Source: Varanus komodoensis
Taxonomy: Eukaryota; Chordata; Lepidosauria; Squamata; Varanidae
NCBI RefSeq assembly: GCF_004798865.1
Contig: NW_025335268.1
Coordinates: forward strand, 34,263,678 to 34,327,677
Direction of reading: 5' to 3'
DNA length: 64,000 nt
Part shown: in pieces, positions 47,901-57,870 of the stretch
Position numbering within the stretch: the first letter of the stretch is position 1
Layout: the number at the start of each line of letters is the position of its first letter
Program-made: the position numbers and the translations under genes
The notes under the pieces: generated by a model
Seen by the model: the letters and a program-made list of their open reading frames with translations, nothing else
Database searches by the model: none
Told to the model about the DNA's origin: nothing

Positions 47901-50900
47901 CACACACTGGACTGAAGCCCATGCCCTTTATCAGCATAACAATTGAAACCATTTGTAGAAATGAAGAGGACTGACTAAATGACTGTTGGTTTTAACAGAT
48001 CAATAAGACAAAATATAAATCAGCATATTCCCCAAGAAATACAGACTTGGTTATAGAGCAGTCAGCTGTGTGTAGACAAAATGGGCAGGAAGCAAAAAAC
48101 CAGAAACACCCAAATCCCACACACTTAAAAGGAAGACATCAAAAGATCTGTCCACCAAAAATACTGGCACACTTTATCACACTGTCTCATACCTCCTGAG
48201 CAGCCCCCAAATCTGATCCTCTTTCCCTCTTCTGCTTTTTATCAGGGCAAAGCATGCAATGCTTACCCTGGAAGGCATTCTCTTTTCTTCTCTGCCTTCC
48301 TGCAAACAAGTTCTTTCCTCTCCTCATGTGTCCTTGTCCATTCCCCATCCACATAGGGACCAGAAGACAGGTAGGCAGTCTCTTGGGCAGCCTTGTTTAT
48401 TTTTTCTCTTGCATCAAGGCAGCAATACACTGTCCAAGTCAAGGGCATTCCCTCTTCAGTTCACCCACCCAACCCTTTCCCCTGCTATCACCATTGAGGC
48501 GATTCCTCTCAACACCTGTGAAGGGGCATCTGTGGGTATCTATGCTGGTATGTCCAGCAAATTTTAATTATTAAAAGATGAAGGGGAAAGGAAAAGATGC
48601 ATCTGACAAGATTTCCATCTTGTTAGATTCACTAGAGAGCAGACAGGTAGAGCAGTATTGGAAGGGGGGTAAGGAAACTGAAGAAATAGGCTATACCCTG
48701 ACCGTTACTTCACAGCAGGTTAGATAATAGCACTAAAGGCAGTCTAGTGTAGTGGTTAAGAGTGCAGGACTGGAACTCAGGCAACCTGGGTTCTAGTCCC
48801 CACCCAGCCGAGAAACTAAAAGACACTTACTCCTTGGGAGGAAAGCTAAGGCAAATCTAGACAGCATACTGAAAAACAGAGACATCACCCTGCAGACAAA
48901 AGTGTGTATAGTCAAGGCTATGGTTTTCCCAGTTGCAATGTATGGCTGTGAAAGTTGGACCATAAGGAAGGCTGAGCGCCAAAGAATTGAGGCCTTTGAA
49001 TTGTGGTGCTGGAGGAGACTCCTGCGAGTCCCTTGGACCGCAAGGTGATCAAACCATCAATCCTACGTAGAGGAGATCAATCCTGACTGCTCTTTAGAAG
49101 GCCAGATACTGAAGATGAAACTCAAATGCTTTGGACACCTAATGAGAAGGAAGGACTCACTGGAGAAGAGCCTAATGCTGGGAACAATAGATGGCAAAAG
49201 AAGAAGGGGACGGCAGAGAATGAAGTGGCTAGATGGAGTCACTGAAGCAGTCAGCATGAGCTTAAGTAGACTCTGGGAGATGGTGGAGGACAGGAAGGCC
49301 TGGAGGAATGTTGTCCATGGGGTTGCGATGGGTTGGACACGACTTCGCAATTAACCACAACAATATATCTTGGTGGTGGGGCATTCAGAAGGGAGTCCCA
49401 CTTTCAGAAAACTGGATATTGGATTGTACCCTAAAGCACCTACACTTTAGCTGAGAAATATGTTATCATTCAATTTATGATAACATTTTAGAAATATATT
49501 TGAGTACACTGTGTTTCAACAGTTCTTAGGCGCAAAACCAACCCTAAGCAACCTTGCTGAAAAAGAAAACAATATGTCTAAATTTTCCCCACATTACTTT
49601 CTTTGTATAGACTATCTAAAACAACAACATACCTTGTTATAGTCAAAACCATAATGAGACAGGAACTGAACGCTAGTTGCTTGGAAAGAGAACTCAGAAT
49701 CCTTTTGGCCAAATGTCATGGGGAAGAGGAAAAAGTTATATGAATGTGCCACATACCTGTAAAATCAAAGTGAATCAAAATGACTAAGGCTGCCTATTTA
49801 TGAGACATCACTTTTACAAAGTAGTGCTTGAAAGACATAAATGCATGGACTTCACTTACTTGTTTGACCTTTCATTGCAGAATATTGACAAACCTGAAAG
49901 AAAAATAAGCCACAGGATAGTCACTCACAGAGATGCTTCAGTCACAGGTGCTTGTCCTTCACTCGTATGTTGAACAATCTCAAGTCTAATATGCATGTGA
50001 CACATCTGGCTATCTGCTAAAACTGGAAACAGCAAACATTCGGGTGACAGTAAAAGCTGACCTAGCCTGGGCACCAAATACTGGCAATCAAGCAACAATT
50101 AGGTGTTCAGGAGGGACTGATTTACATCTATACTGCTCTCATGCATCTTAAGAATGGAAATATATGTTCCCCTTGCTCCATTTCTTCCCAGAGGACAAGT
50201 TTATACAGTCATCCTTAAAGGAACCAAAAACTACTGGAAATGCTCATTAACAGACTGGGGCAGGTAAATGGAGGTTGCTAAAGGGTATTCCATTCACCTG
50301 TCCTTTTCTGGAAATGAGCACTTCTAGGTCTGCTTTAGGAAGTGATAGCTCCCTGTTAAACCACCAGTTGGTCACACTGGCACAATGGAATGAGAAGAAG
50401 TGTGCCTATAGTACTGCAAACTACTTACAGATTTTAAACACTTGTAACTCAGTTTCAAATGTATGAGAGATTTCTTATCATGTAATTATGGTCTTAATTT
50501 TATACTTATTTTTCTAGTTTCTAGTTACATCTCAACATGCACTGGGAATATTATACTAGTGTGCCAGTGATATTGGAATAGTTTCTATGCCTCTTTAGCT
50601 TAATCCTTCTCCTTGTGGTATTAGGGAGAAAAGAAAAGCTATTTAGCATGGTACTCTCACTAATATGCTACCCTATTTAATTGAGGAGTATGGAAGAAAG
50701 ATACTGCATTTTAAAATGTTATTTTTAAAAAAATTAAAAACAAAAAACACTGAGAAAATAGGTCACCTATAAAGAGATTTCTTTCAGATAGCATTTTAAA
50801 TCTGGTCAAAGCTTATATATACAGGTTGCTACCTCATAACCTGGGCAATCTTGCCCCCTCTCCCTGAGCAGAAGACCAGGTAGCTGCAGCTGCTCCCATG

Positions 50901-52068
50901 AAGAACCTGCTCTCCATTTTTCCCAAACTTTCTGAGGCTCACAAGAGATCAGGCATGGCACAAGATGCCATGTGCATTATACTCACATCCAGCTTAAGTC
51001 TCATTCCATTCAATGCACCAACATTAAATTGCAGTAACATTAGATACAACCTTAAGAAACCAGAAAAGCTTACCAAGCTGACTCACTGTGAACTGCTGAA
51101 CGCTCCATCTGGCTTTTCGATACCACTCAGAAGGTGAATCAAAGAGACTGGAGAGGGAAAAATCAAATTATTACTATGTTGTTATGCACACTTCTTCATA
51201 CTCCTCTTATGAGTACATCAGAAAACAAACCTACCTGGGCTCTCCCTCAGGCGAAAAGACTGAATGCAAACCAGTGAATTCCATGTCAAGGCCTGCAAAA
51301 CAAAGATAACAGACAGAACTCTCACAAGGACAGCAAACTAGCCCATTTGCTTTTCACCACTACTATAAAGCAGACTAAGGGCACAATCATACGCAACAGA
51401 AAAAAGGCCTTGCATGCCCCAGTCAGCATGGCTAATTATCAGAGATTATGAGAGAAGTGCCTATCTCTGATCTAAGGAAACTTATTGTGAAAAACAGGAA
51501 TTTTTTCCACAAGTAAAGGAAGAATGGTCATGGCCTCTTGGGGCTCAAGGAATCTGAAGTAATCACACACACAGTAAGGAAAGATTGAGCAGGCTGTTCT
51601 TATGATAGCAATACATTGGTCAACTCTGCACACTAGATTCATAAATTGGGGAGGGGAAGAAGGTAACCATCCTCCTCAGTATTTTAAATGCTAGGAAAAA
51701 TATTATGTATTCCTAACAGGAATAGCACATACAGCCATATAAGAAGTGACCAACAAGGTGTAGGACCACCAAAGCTCTGACAGTCACAAAGTTTGCCAAC
51801 TGGGTGAGGATATCAGCAGCAGCATTTATGTACCACCCTAGTAGCCTCTAAGTCCAAACACACTTCACAAGAGGAAAGGGCCACTGACTACCACAGAGTA
51901 AAGTTGTACCCTGCCCTCTCTGTCCAGTCTCAGTCTACAGGGGAAACCCGCTCAGGAGGCTCTTACATAAGCACTCCTGCTCTTTTCCTCACCGACAAAA
52001 TCACAGCCAAGGAGCAGCTCCTGCAACCTGGGCAGCTTTTCCTCAAACTGCGCAGCGCCCACATCCAT
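32972..52068 (-). CDS. PNLDC1: PNLDC1, PARN-like ribonuclease domain protein (pre-piRNA trimmer), 18 exons
   Basis: PNLDC1 trims 3' ends of pre-piRNAs in germ cells and is held on a membrane by its C-terminal helix. Coding exons in transcript order: 51993-52068, 51235-51292, 51074-51147, 49860-49893, 49633-49756, 46991-47076, 45741-45841, 44689-44768, 42477-42614, 41401-41470, 40983-41068, 39862-39917, 39219-39286, 37942-37995, 36528-36570, 34700-34799, 33432-33607, 32972-33167. All phases fit and no internal stop appears; the product is about 539 residues, close to human. It begins MDVGAAQFEEKLPRLQELL. The DEDD nuclease residues are present: D28 and E30 (GLDMEF), D267 (HNMLMD), and H357 with D362 (HEAAYD). 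The last exon ends in a hydrophobic segment (VSVIIIFVFIPVL), the expected tail anchor. The acceptor of the last exon is uncertain. The gene looks functional. Confidence 0.95.
35795..35998 (-). mobile_element. CR1 LINE 3' end, antisense, in PNLDC1 intron 15
   Basis: GGACATAAGAACACAAGAGC, CTACTCCAGCATGTTGCTCT and GGATCAGGAGCCACTGACAG follow the antisense CR1 3' UTR. Confidence 0.65.
36033..36175. mobile_element. hAT-type MITE in PNLDC1 intron 15
   Basis: It starts TCTTCCCCAATCTGGTGCC and ends CAGGTTGGGGAAAGCTGA, with the core CAACTCCCATTATTCCTGAC between inverted arms. Confidence 0.6.
37293..37318. repeat. (TC)n microsatellite
   Basis: An almost perfect CT run in PNLDC1 intron 14, interrupted once by TGTC. 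Confidence 0.85.
37325..37610 (-). mobile_element. L2-like LINE 3' part, antisense, in PNLDC1 intron 14
   Basis: GTCTTTACCTGGCACCAAAA, then TGAGCCTCACTGAGGAAGGT and CCATGGTGCCACTGAGAAG match the antisense tail block that ends this window (GCGCCAGGCGGACCTCTCC). Confidence 0.6.
38217..39166. mobile_element. Non-autonomous hAT transposon in PNLDC1 intron 13
   Basis: The left end CAGGATCTCCAACCTTTTTA, then GACCCATGGGCACA mirrors the right end ACCTAGGTGTCATAGGCACC, then ATGTTGGGGGGGTCCCTG. The flanking 8-mers GTTTAGGA and CCTTAGAC share TTAG only. The interior has no transposase frame. Its right end lies 52 bases from the donor of PNLDC1 exon 13. Confidence 0.6.
41190..41345 (-). mobile_element. 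L2-like LINE 3' tail, antisense, next to PNLDC1 exon 10
   Basis: TTACATTCCTGTACTGTCCA, then ATAGCTGTCTGAACTGTTCAC followed by an A-rich stretch is the antisense tail. Confidence 0.5.
43825..44201 (+). mobile_element. Sauria-type SINE with 14-base target-site duplication
   Basis: The body 43839-44187 has a tRNA-like head (A box TGGCGCAATGGTTTAAACTG, B box GGTTCGAATCT) and ends GGGAAACCTTTACTTTT. TACTGTCTGAACAG flanks it on both sides (43825-43838, 44188-44201). It sits in PNLDC1 intron 8. The exact duplication suggests a fairly young insertion, and the family itself marks the host as a squamate. Confidence 0.85.
46222..46352. mobile_element. hAT-type MITE with near-perfect inverted ends
   Basis: CAGGGTGGGCAACTTG at the left is the exact inverse of CAAGTTGCCCACCCTG at the right. 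The centre is the usual palindromic core. It lies in PNLDC1 intron 6. Confidence 0.8.
46747..46925 (-). mobile_element. CR1 LINE 3' end, antisense, in PNLDC1 intron 6
   Basis: AAGACCAAGGGTCCATCTAG, then CAGCAGGAAGCCCACAAGTAG matches the antisense CR1 3' UTR. Confidence 0.65.
47540..47960. other. Unclassified repeat-like stretch in PNLDC1 intron 5
   Basis: It contains loosely inverted segments (GTTTGCATAATGTGC ... GTGTTGTGCAAATAAGCCC), as in a worn MITE. I cannot assign a family. Confidence 0.35.
48737..49370 (+). mobile_element. MIR-like SINE head joined to a Bov-B LINE 3' part
   Basis: Positions 48737-48812 are a tRNA-like head (GTGTAGTGGTTAAGAGTG, GGGTTCTAGTCCCC). From about 48816 the Bov-B reverse-transcriptase end follows: VCIVKAMVFPVAMYGCESWT, then ELWCWRRLLRVPWTAR, CFGHLMRRKDSLEKSLMLG and RKAWRNVVHGVAMGWTRL. 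The LINE part has frame breaks. It lies in PNLDC1 intron 5. Confidence 0.75.
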
Positions 52069-52330
52069 CGCGCCTTCGGCTCGGAAACCGCACGTGCAAA
52101 CGGTTAGACGAGAGAGGAGCGCTCAGCCCGGCCCCCGTTCCGTGGCTGCTACAAATAGACGACCAAAGCTCCGCCTTTGCTTCCGCCTGCTAAGGCGCCG
52201 CGTTTCGGGCGCTTCGGCTTTTTCGGGCGCTTCGGAGCCGACCGCGATCTGGTTAGTCCCTCGAGCACCCACCTTAGCCGACTGAAAATGGAAATGACGC
52301 CTGTTGCATTCCTGACTGTCGCGCCATTGC
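52069..52330 (-). promoter_or_regulatory. PNLDC1: PNLDC1 promoter region, GC-rich
   Basis: Sequence just upstream of the PNLDC1 start is CpG-rich compared with its AT-rich surroundings, consistent with a promoter. It holds an E-box CACGTG at 52091-52096 and AACGGTTA at 52099-52106, which resembles a MYB site. No TATA box was seen. Confidence 0.55.
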
Positions 52331-53535
52331 TAAAACAAGAGCGCTGCCTGAGGGGGAAAGTGCGGGATGCGAGCGGGAGACGACCCGCAGTATTACCAAA
52401 GGAATGGTATTTGGTAAACGGTAGGGAACCAGAATGTTTAAGGATGGAGCCATTGCTAGGTCTTTAATTATCCACTCTCAAATGCCGCCAATGTAGCATT
52501 ATGGAAATAAAAATAGCAGCTAAGCGTCTTCCGACTACCAAGCCCCAGTGCTGCTACCACCAGTCAAAATAAGTCCAGCGAGGCCTACTGACTGCGGACG
52601 CAGCTAATTAGGGCCCTTTGCCCAGGAGTTCCTCAAACCTGACAGCTAGTTGAGGCACTATCGCCTGGCCAGTCTTGTCCTCCCATGATGTTCAGCAGCT
52701 GCACCTTACCCTTTCACAGGAGTCTGAGTGTTTTTCGATGCAGGATCCAGACCCTGGAAATCCCTGTCCCAAGGGGTTGGGCTGGTTCCCTTCCTCTTAA
52801 GCTTTGGATGAGCTAGGAAGCCTTTTTCTCCTCCCATTTTTTTTTTTTTACCAATTTTAACGCTTGGTTTGTCGTTCTTCATGGTTTGTGCGGATTGTAC
52901 ATTCCTGCTTTTGACTTCCTTGCTTCTTTGTGAATTGCATTGGAAAATTTTTAGGGAAGCAACCTATAAATTTTTGTTAATATTGTGCTGTCATCCTAAA
53001 CAAATTTTGCAACTATCTCAAATAATGTTTAGGATCAGTGCCTTTCAGCCCATCCTGAAAGCAGGCACTCCCATACAATACTTGGACTACCAAAACACAC
53101 ACTTTATGGGATTGCCTTTAAATGCTGTTCAGATGTACCCCTCCTGCAAAATGCAGCTATCCAGTTGCTTGTGTAAGCTAACTGATCAGAACATGTGGCA
53201 ACAGCATTGGTTGTTAGCGAATCTCAGTGCCCATTTTAAAATGTTCTAGTCTAAAACTACACAGCTGGTGGCCAAATTGTTTTAAGGAAGGACTGTCTGC
53301 ACCCACAAGAGTGAGCTTGACCATTAAGATCAACCAAAGAATTACTGTGTCACTCAGCTGAGCTTGTTTGAGAAGTGGAAAACGTGTGGTCTTTCAGGTG
53401 TTGCCAGACTACAAGTTCCATCACCCCTCACCACTGGTCATGTTAATTTGGGCTGAAGGGTTCAATATCCCAAGTTCTATATCACAGAACAGTATAACCT
53501 CAAAGTCAGCAGGAATATGCTAGGACCCCTCCGAT
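52331..53535. other. Intergenic sequence between PNLDC1 and MRPL18
   Basis: There is no gene or named repeat apart from a poly-T run near 52840-52850 and a MITE arm at about 53395-53450. A 126-codon plus frame at 52869-53249 has no family match and is probably chance. Confidence 0.4.
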
Positions 53536-53537
53536 GT

Positions 53538-53705
53538 GAAATGGGCTTCCAAGGGAGGTAGTTGAGGCCCCATCAGTGAGGCTGTTCAAGGAAAGATTGG
53601 AAAACCACATGTTGGAGATTGCATGAGCCAAGCCGGCTGGCACTGAGGATCAGGCTAGACAGCTCAGAAGGCCCCTTCTGACTCACGTTGTTTTTGTGTT
53701 TCTAA
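53538..53705 (+). mobile_element. CR1 LINE 3' end, sense
   Basis: GAGGTAGTTGAGGCCCCATC, GGCTGTTCAAGGAAAGATTG and CAGAAGGCCCCTTCTGACTC follow the sense CR1 end, just downstream of MRPL18. Confidence 0.65.
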
Positions 53706-53781
53706 ATTCCAGAAATAACTATTAGCAAGTAGCTATTAAATAAGAAAAAAGTGGCAGCTACACCAGTTTTTCTATTAGGTC

Positions 53782-53787
53782 TTTATT
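53782..53787 (-). promoter_or_regulatory. MRPL18: Poly(A) signal of MRPL18
   Basis: AATAAA on the minus strand lies 112 bases past the MRPL18 stop. It is the first canonical hexamer downstream, so a 3' UTR of roughly 130 bases is likely. Confidence 0.6.
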
Positions 53788-53898
53788 TGACTAGACTGGT
53801 TTCAATAGTATATCTGTGAAACAGTATCATTTTCCCTGAAAGGGCAGAACCGCAGAGTTTTGAACAGTATTGCTTAGACTCTTCCCCAAATTTCCAAC

Positions 53899-56800
53899 TT
53901 ATTCATATATTCTTCGTAGCTCTTGCAATTCAACACCACCCTCAGTCATAGAATTTTGAAAAATTCGGACCTATTTTTTAAAAAGAAAAAGAAATAAAGT
54001 TATAACATTTAATCTGTTACCTCCATTAGTATTATAAACATATTTCTGTACTGCCCCACAGCAAAACTAGAAAGCTTTAGCTTTCACTGTTATCTAACTC
54101 CTTTGACAGATCCTTCCCTTCTCTTCCCACTTTGCTGCTTTTCTCATTTTAAAACCATGAATTGTATCCAAACATGTCCTTATACCAGACACTCCTTCCC
54201 TTATTACAGTTCCTTCCACTCCACAGGCATGTCCCAAATCTGCTTCAGAGAGAGTTAGGGAATACTGTACAGGTAAAGAAAGGGAGGGAAACTCCTGCTG
54301 TGCAAGCAGAAATCTGCTTACATGACAATGGATTTTAGCATGTGCTTGCCTTGACATTTAGCATTCCTTTCTCAAAATGTGAAACAATATATTGAGCAGG
54401 ACTGCATGTCCCCAGCTAATGCAATTTGCACAAGTGCCAGACTATAGCACCATGACAGAAATAAACTACTCTGCCAACAGGACTGTAACGAGATCCTGAA
54501 ACATGAGCATAGCATCCACATCTTTTAGGTCAATCAAAGATCAAACCCCCAAAAAGAATCAACTTGCCGAACTAGAACGCTTTTGCCATGGTATTGTAGC
54601 CCTGACGTCCACAAAGTTGATTCCCGCTTCGAGACAACGTTGTGCTAGCACACGCCCCACATTCCTACATGCTGTTACACCCGAAGTCTTATGAAGGTAC
54701 TTCTTTATGGCCCACTCTTTGGTGGAAGCAGAGACTACAATGTGACCACTCCAGTGCTCAACATAGCCCTCCACGTGTCGCTGTGTTCGCTCAAGTCGCA
54801 ACCTGAATTAGGAGGCAAGAAAATTATCTAGCCAGCATTTTATTTCAGGAAGGTGAAATACCTTTCCATTACTAGTAACAATTTTCTCTATATAGTATTC
54901 AACTTTATGCCTTATACTTGCAACTCTTTTTCAGAGCATCTATTCAAAGTGTCTTCTCTGCCTTGTTTCCTTTAAGCCCCAACAAAAATATTACAAATTA
55001 GAACAACACTATGAAGATAAAGGTTTGGATTACACTTAATGGAACTCCACTCATAGGATGCTCCTGCTGAAAGGGGATGGGGCAATTCATCAATTCCCTC
55101 TACAGCCACCTACACCCCTGAAAATCTGCTCTGTAGGGTTGGGAACTGTCTAGAACAATGTGGGAGGTTGCAAGGAAAATAAACAAAAATTTCTTCCAAT
55201 GGATCAGATTCCAGTTCATGAGTATAAGGACAATACAGGATCCAAGATCAAGTCATGTAGCACAGGTACCCCTCTAGAACACTACATATGTGTAATTCAA
55301 ATTTGGTCATATTCATCCCTTATTACTCCTTCCACTGTTACCATCTTCATCCTACTTTCTAGGTTTTGACAGAACCTAAAAAGCTTTGTTAATATTGTGC
55401 TGTTTGAGGCAATGACCTTACTTCTGCTTGAATTATTTTACAGTAACACATACATTGATGGCACTGTTGTGCTTTTAGGACTTATAAAGGACAATTAATT
55501 ATATAGCAGTTTGGATATTTAAAAACCTTTTACCTGCCAGTAAACTATTTATAACTGATTAATGCACTTAAAACCAAGGATATTCTCAAAATTATTTTAG
55601 GTTCAATCTTTGGCTTTCTACTGATAAAGATTAGCAAGGGGAAAATATTGTTAAGTTTAAAAATATGAGCTCTCACTAACGCATAGCTTGAAAATATACA
55701 ATTTTGCATAAAACAAAAATAATCATATATTAGTCTAAAAGTGAGCATTTTGATAGCTATTCAGCATTTTATGGATTGTTTTAAAATGTTCAGAGAGCTT
55801 CAGCTGTTGGGACATATAGAAATGAAATAGATAATGCTCTAATCACAACTTGCTGTCAAAGATGTCTAGTATTAATAATCTTAAAGATAGCATTCATCCA
55901 AGTACAGTTTCCTATTCAGTTCTATATAGGTCGTTCAGATAAAGCAGGCTGGTGAGCTTCTAGATCAGGGATAGGGAACATGTGGCTCTCCAGATATTGT
56001 TAGATTGCAACTTTCATTATCCCTTACCGATTACTATGCTGGTTCAAGTTGATGCGAGCTGCAGTCCAACGGCACCTGGAGGGCTGCACATTTCCCAGCA
56101 TTACTCAAAATAGTAAGACATTACTCCATTCCAAAATTGGAGCAGACTTATACAATTTCTGTGCAGAGATTCTCATTGCAAATATAATCTACTGCCCCAT
56201 AAAGTAGAAATTGTCCCACAGTCTTAACTTATAAAAATACAAAAAACCCCCTTTCTCAAACTTTGGTAAAATGCTATTCAAATTTCTGCAGGTTCTGCTA
56301 TCCTTTCTATTTTTATCCCTTACCTATTCCAATACTCGTGTGTTGGCCATGTAGTATGCCACCCTCGTTCTTTCCTTGCTACAGCCAGCTGTTCCAAGTT
56401 ACGTGGATTCCGGTTAGTGAAATCAGGGGCAACAATGTCATTTTCTGCTGTATCCACTTCGTCCTCAACAGAATGTGTGGAACTTGGAATGTTAGAACTA
56501 ATTCTACTCACTGCAGCAGAATAAAGAAAAATTACTGACATGTATTGTTAGATGTTGAGAGCAACCCAATGCCTAGATGAATTTTCAGTATAAAAAGTAG
56601 GAAAATTGAGCATTACTATCAGTAGTTTCATCTGTAGAGACCAATTTTCTAGAGATTTTCCTGCATGTACACATGAAAATTTAACATAATCTTATCTTGC
56701 TCAGTGGTGATAAAGGATGGTTGTCACATCTTTCCAAAGGCATCCTGGCAGTCAAGATGCATCTTAGTATGAGCAGTTTGTGTTCCACTGAAACCTTTGG

Positions 56801-57870
56801 ACCTTATCTGAATATATGTAAGATTATACTGTAAATCTAGTCAGATTTACAGTCTGACCCAAATGTGTTATTTCTACCAAGTTCACATTTAATACACACC
56901 AAGTGCCCTCATTCATCAGACACTGTATTTGATGGGGCATTGTCCTTTGGAGAGATTATGGGGATGCCTCTAACATATGTTGTTTTGTTTTGCACAACTG
57001 TATACATATCTATGTAGTCAGAGAAGTTCCATCAACTTCAATAGAACCTTACCCCACAGCAAGTGGGTATAAGTTTTGCAACCAAAGACCTGATGTTCTT
57101 TAGATTTCATTTCTCTCCCTGACTGTCTAAAAGTTAAAATACACCTAAGATGAAATCTACACATAACTAGGAGGGGCATCTGTAATAGTGAGATTTAACC
57201 CCTGGAAGGATATCCAAACCACATTAACATGAAAAAACATTTGATAACACTTTGCAAATAACTTTTAAACACAAATTGGCATAGCCTTCGATACTGTGTA
57301 ATAGTGGGAGGCTGAAGCAGTTCCCACAATGAGGTTTGCAAAAATAGTGCAGCAAGTGCAAACAGACCACTCCTATTTTCTTCAGGAAAAGTTGAAGGGT
57401 ATGTGACTTCCTTGTGTGTATGCATGCTGCAGTCATATACATTTTAAAATGCATAGGATTGCATTGTTAAAAGGAAAGCATTTTATAGGCATCTGTATTC
57501 ACCTTTTTTTAGTTCTCCAAATGTTTTAAGAGCAGTTGTTCTAATGGCTGGCATCTGAGTTTTTATTCCAAAGCAATGGTAAATATGTTTAGGATTGGGC
57601 TACTAAAATGTCACCTTACTAAAACGATTTATTGGGAAGTAAGTTCAACAGAAATAGATTTAAGACTGGGTTGTTCAAGCACGCACACACAAACACGCAT
57701 CGCCTCTCGCTCATTTGAAGGGGTGGGGGAGTTGCACGGTTTTTCTTTCGTTATTTGTTTCCCGCGTCTTTCTGCCCAGGCCCAAAACCTGGGGGCTCCT
57801 CACCTTGACCAGGTCCCCCAAATCCCCTTGCCGTGATCCCCAGCTGCAAAATCGATCTCCTCAAAGCCAT
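53899..57870 (-). CDS. MRPL18: MRPL18, mitochondrial large-ribosomal-subunit protein uL18m, 4 exons
   Basis: This protein is part of the mitochondrial 39S subunit and belongs to the L18 family that contacts 5S-type RNA sites. Exons in transcript order: 57804-57870, 56324-56510, 54568-54802, 53899-53970, giving 186 residues (human 180). The protein starts [19 protein letters not shown], a basic N-terminus suited to mitochondrial import. It then carries family blocks [44 protein letters not shown] and [15 protein letters not shown], and ends [16 protein letters not shown]. Phases agree at every junction. The third intron appears to use a GC donor (GCAAGT at 54567). The start is fixed by match to the human MALR start. 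The gene lies head to head with TCP1 and 1.8 kb from PNLDC1 on the same strand. Confidence 0.96.
55765..56100. mobile_element. L2-like tail and hAT-type MITE in MRPL18 intron 2
   Basis: The sense L2-like tail (GTTCAGAGAGCTTCAGCTG, ATATAGAAATG) lies at 55775-55835. The MITE at 55966-56099 starts CAGGGATAGGGAACATGTGG and ends GGAGGGCTGCACATTTCCC. Confidence 0.55.

Noticed and set aside
49115-49354. 79-codon plus-strand frame as a gene
   Set aside because: It is the end of the Bov-B reverse transcriptase.
52869-53249. 126-codon plus-strand frame between PNLDC1 and MRPL18
   Set aside because: No family match, no splice or promoter context, and AT-rich chance composition.
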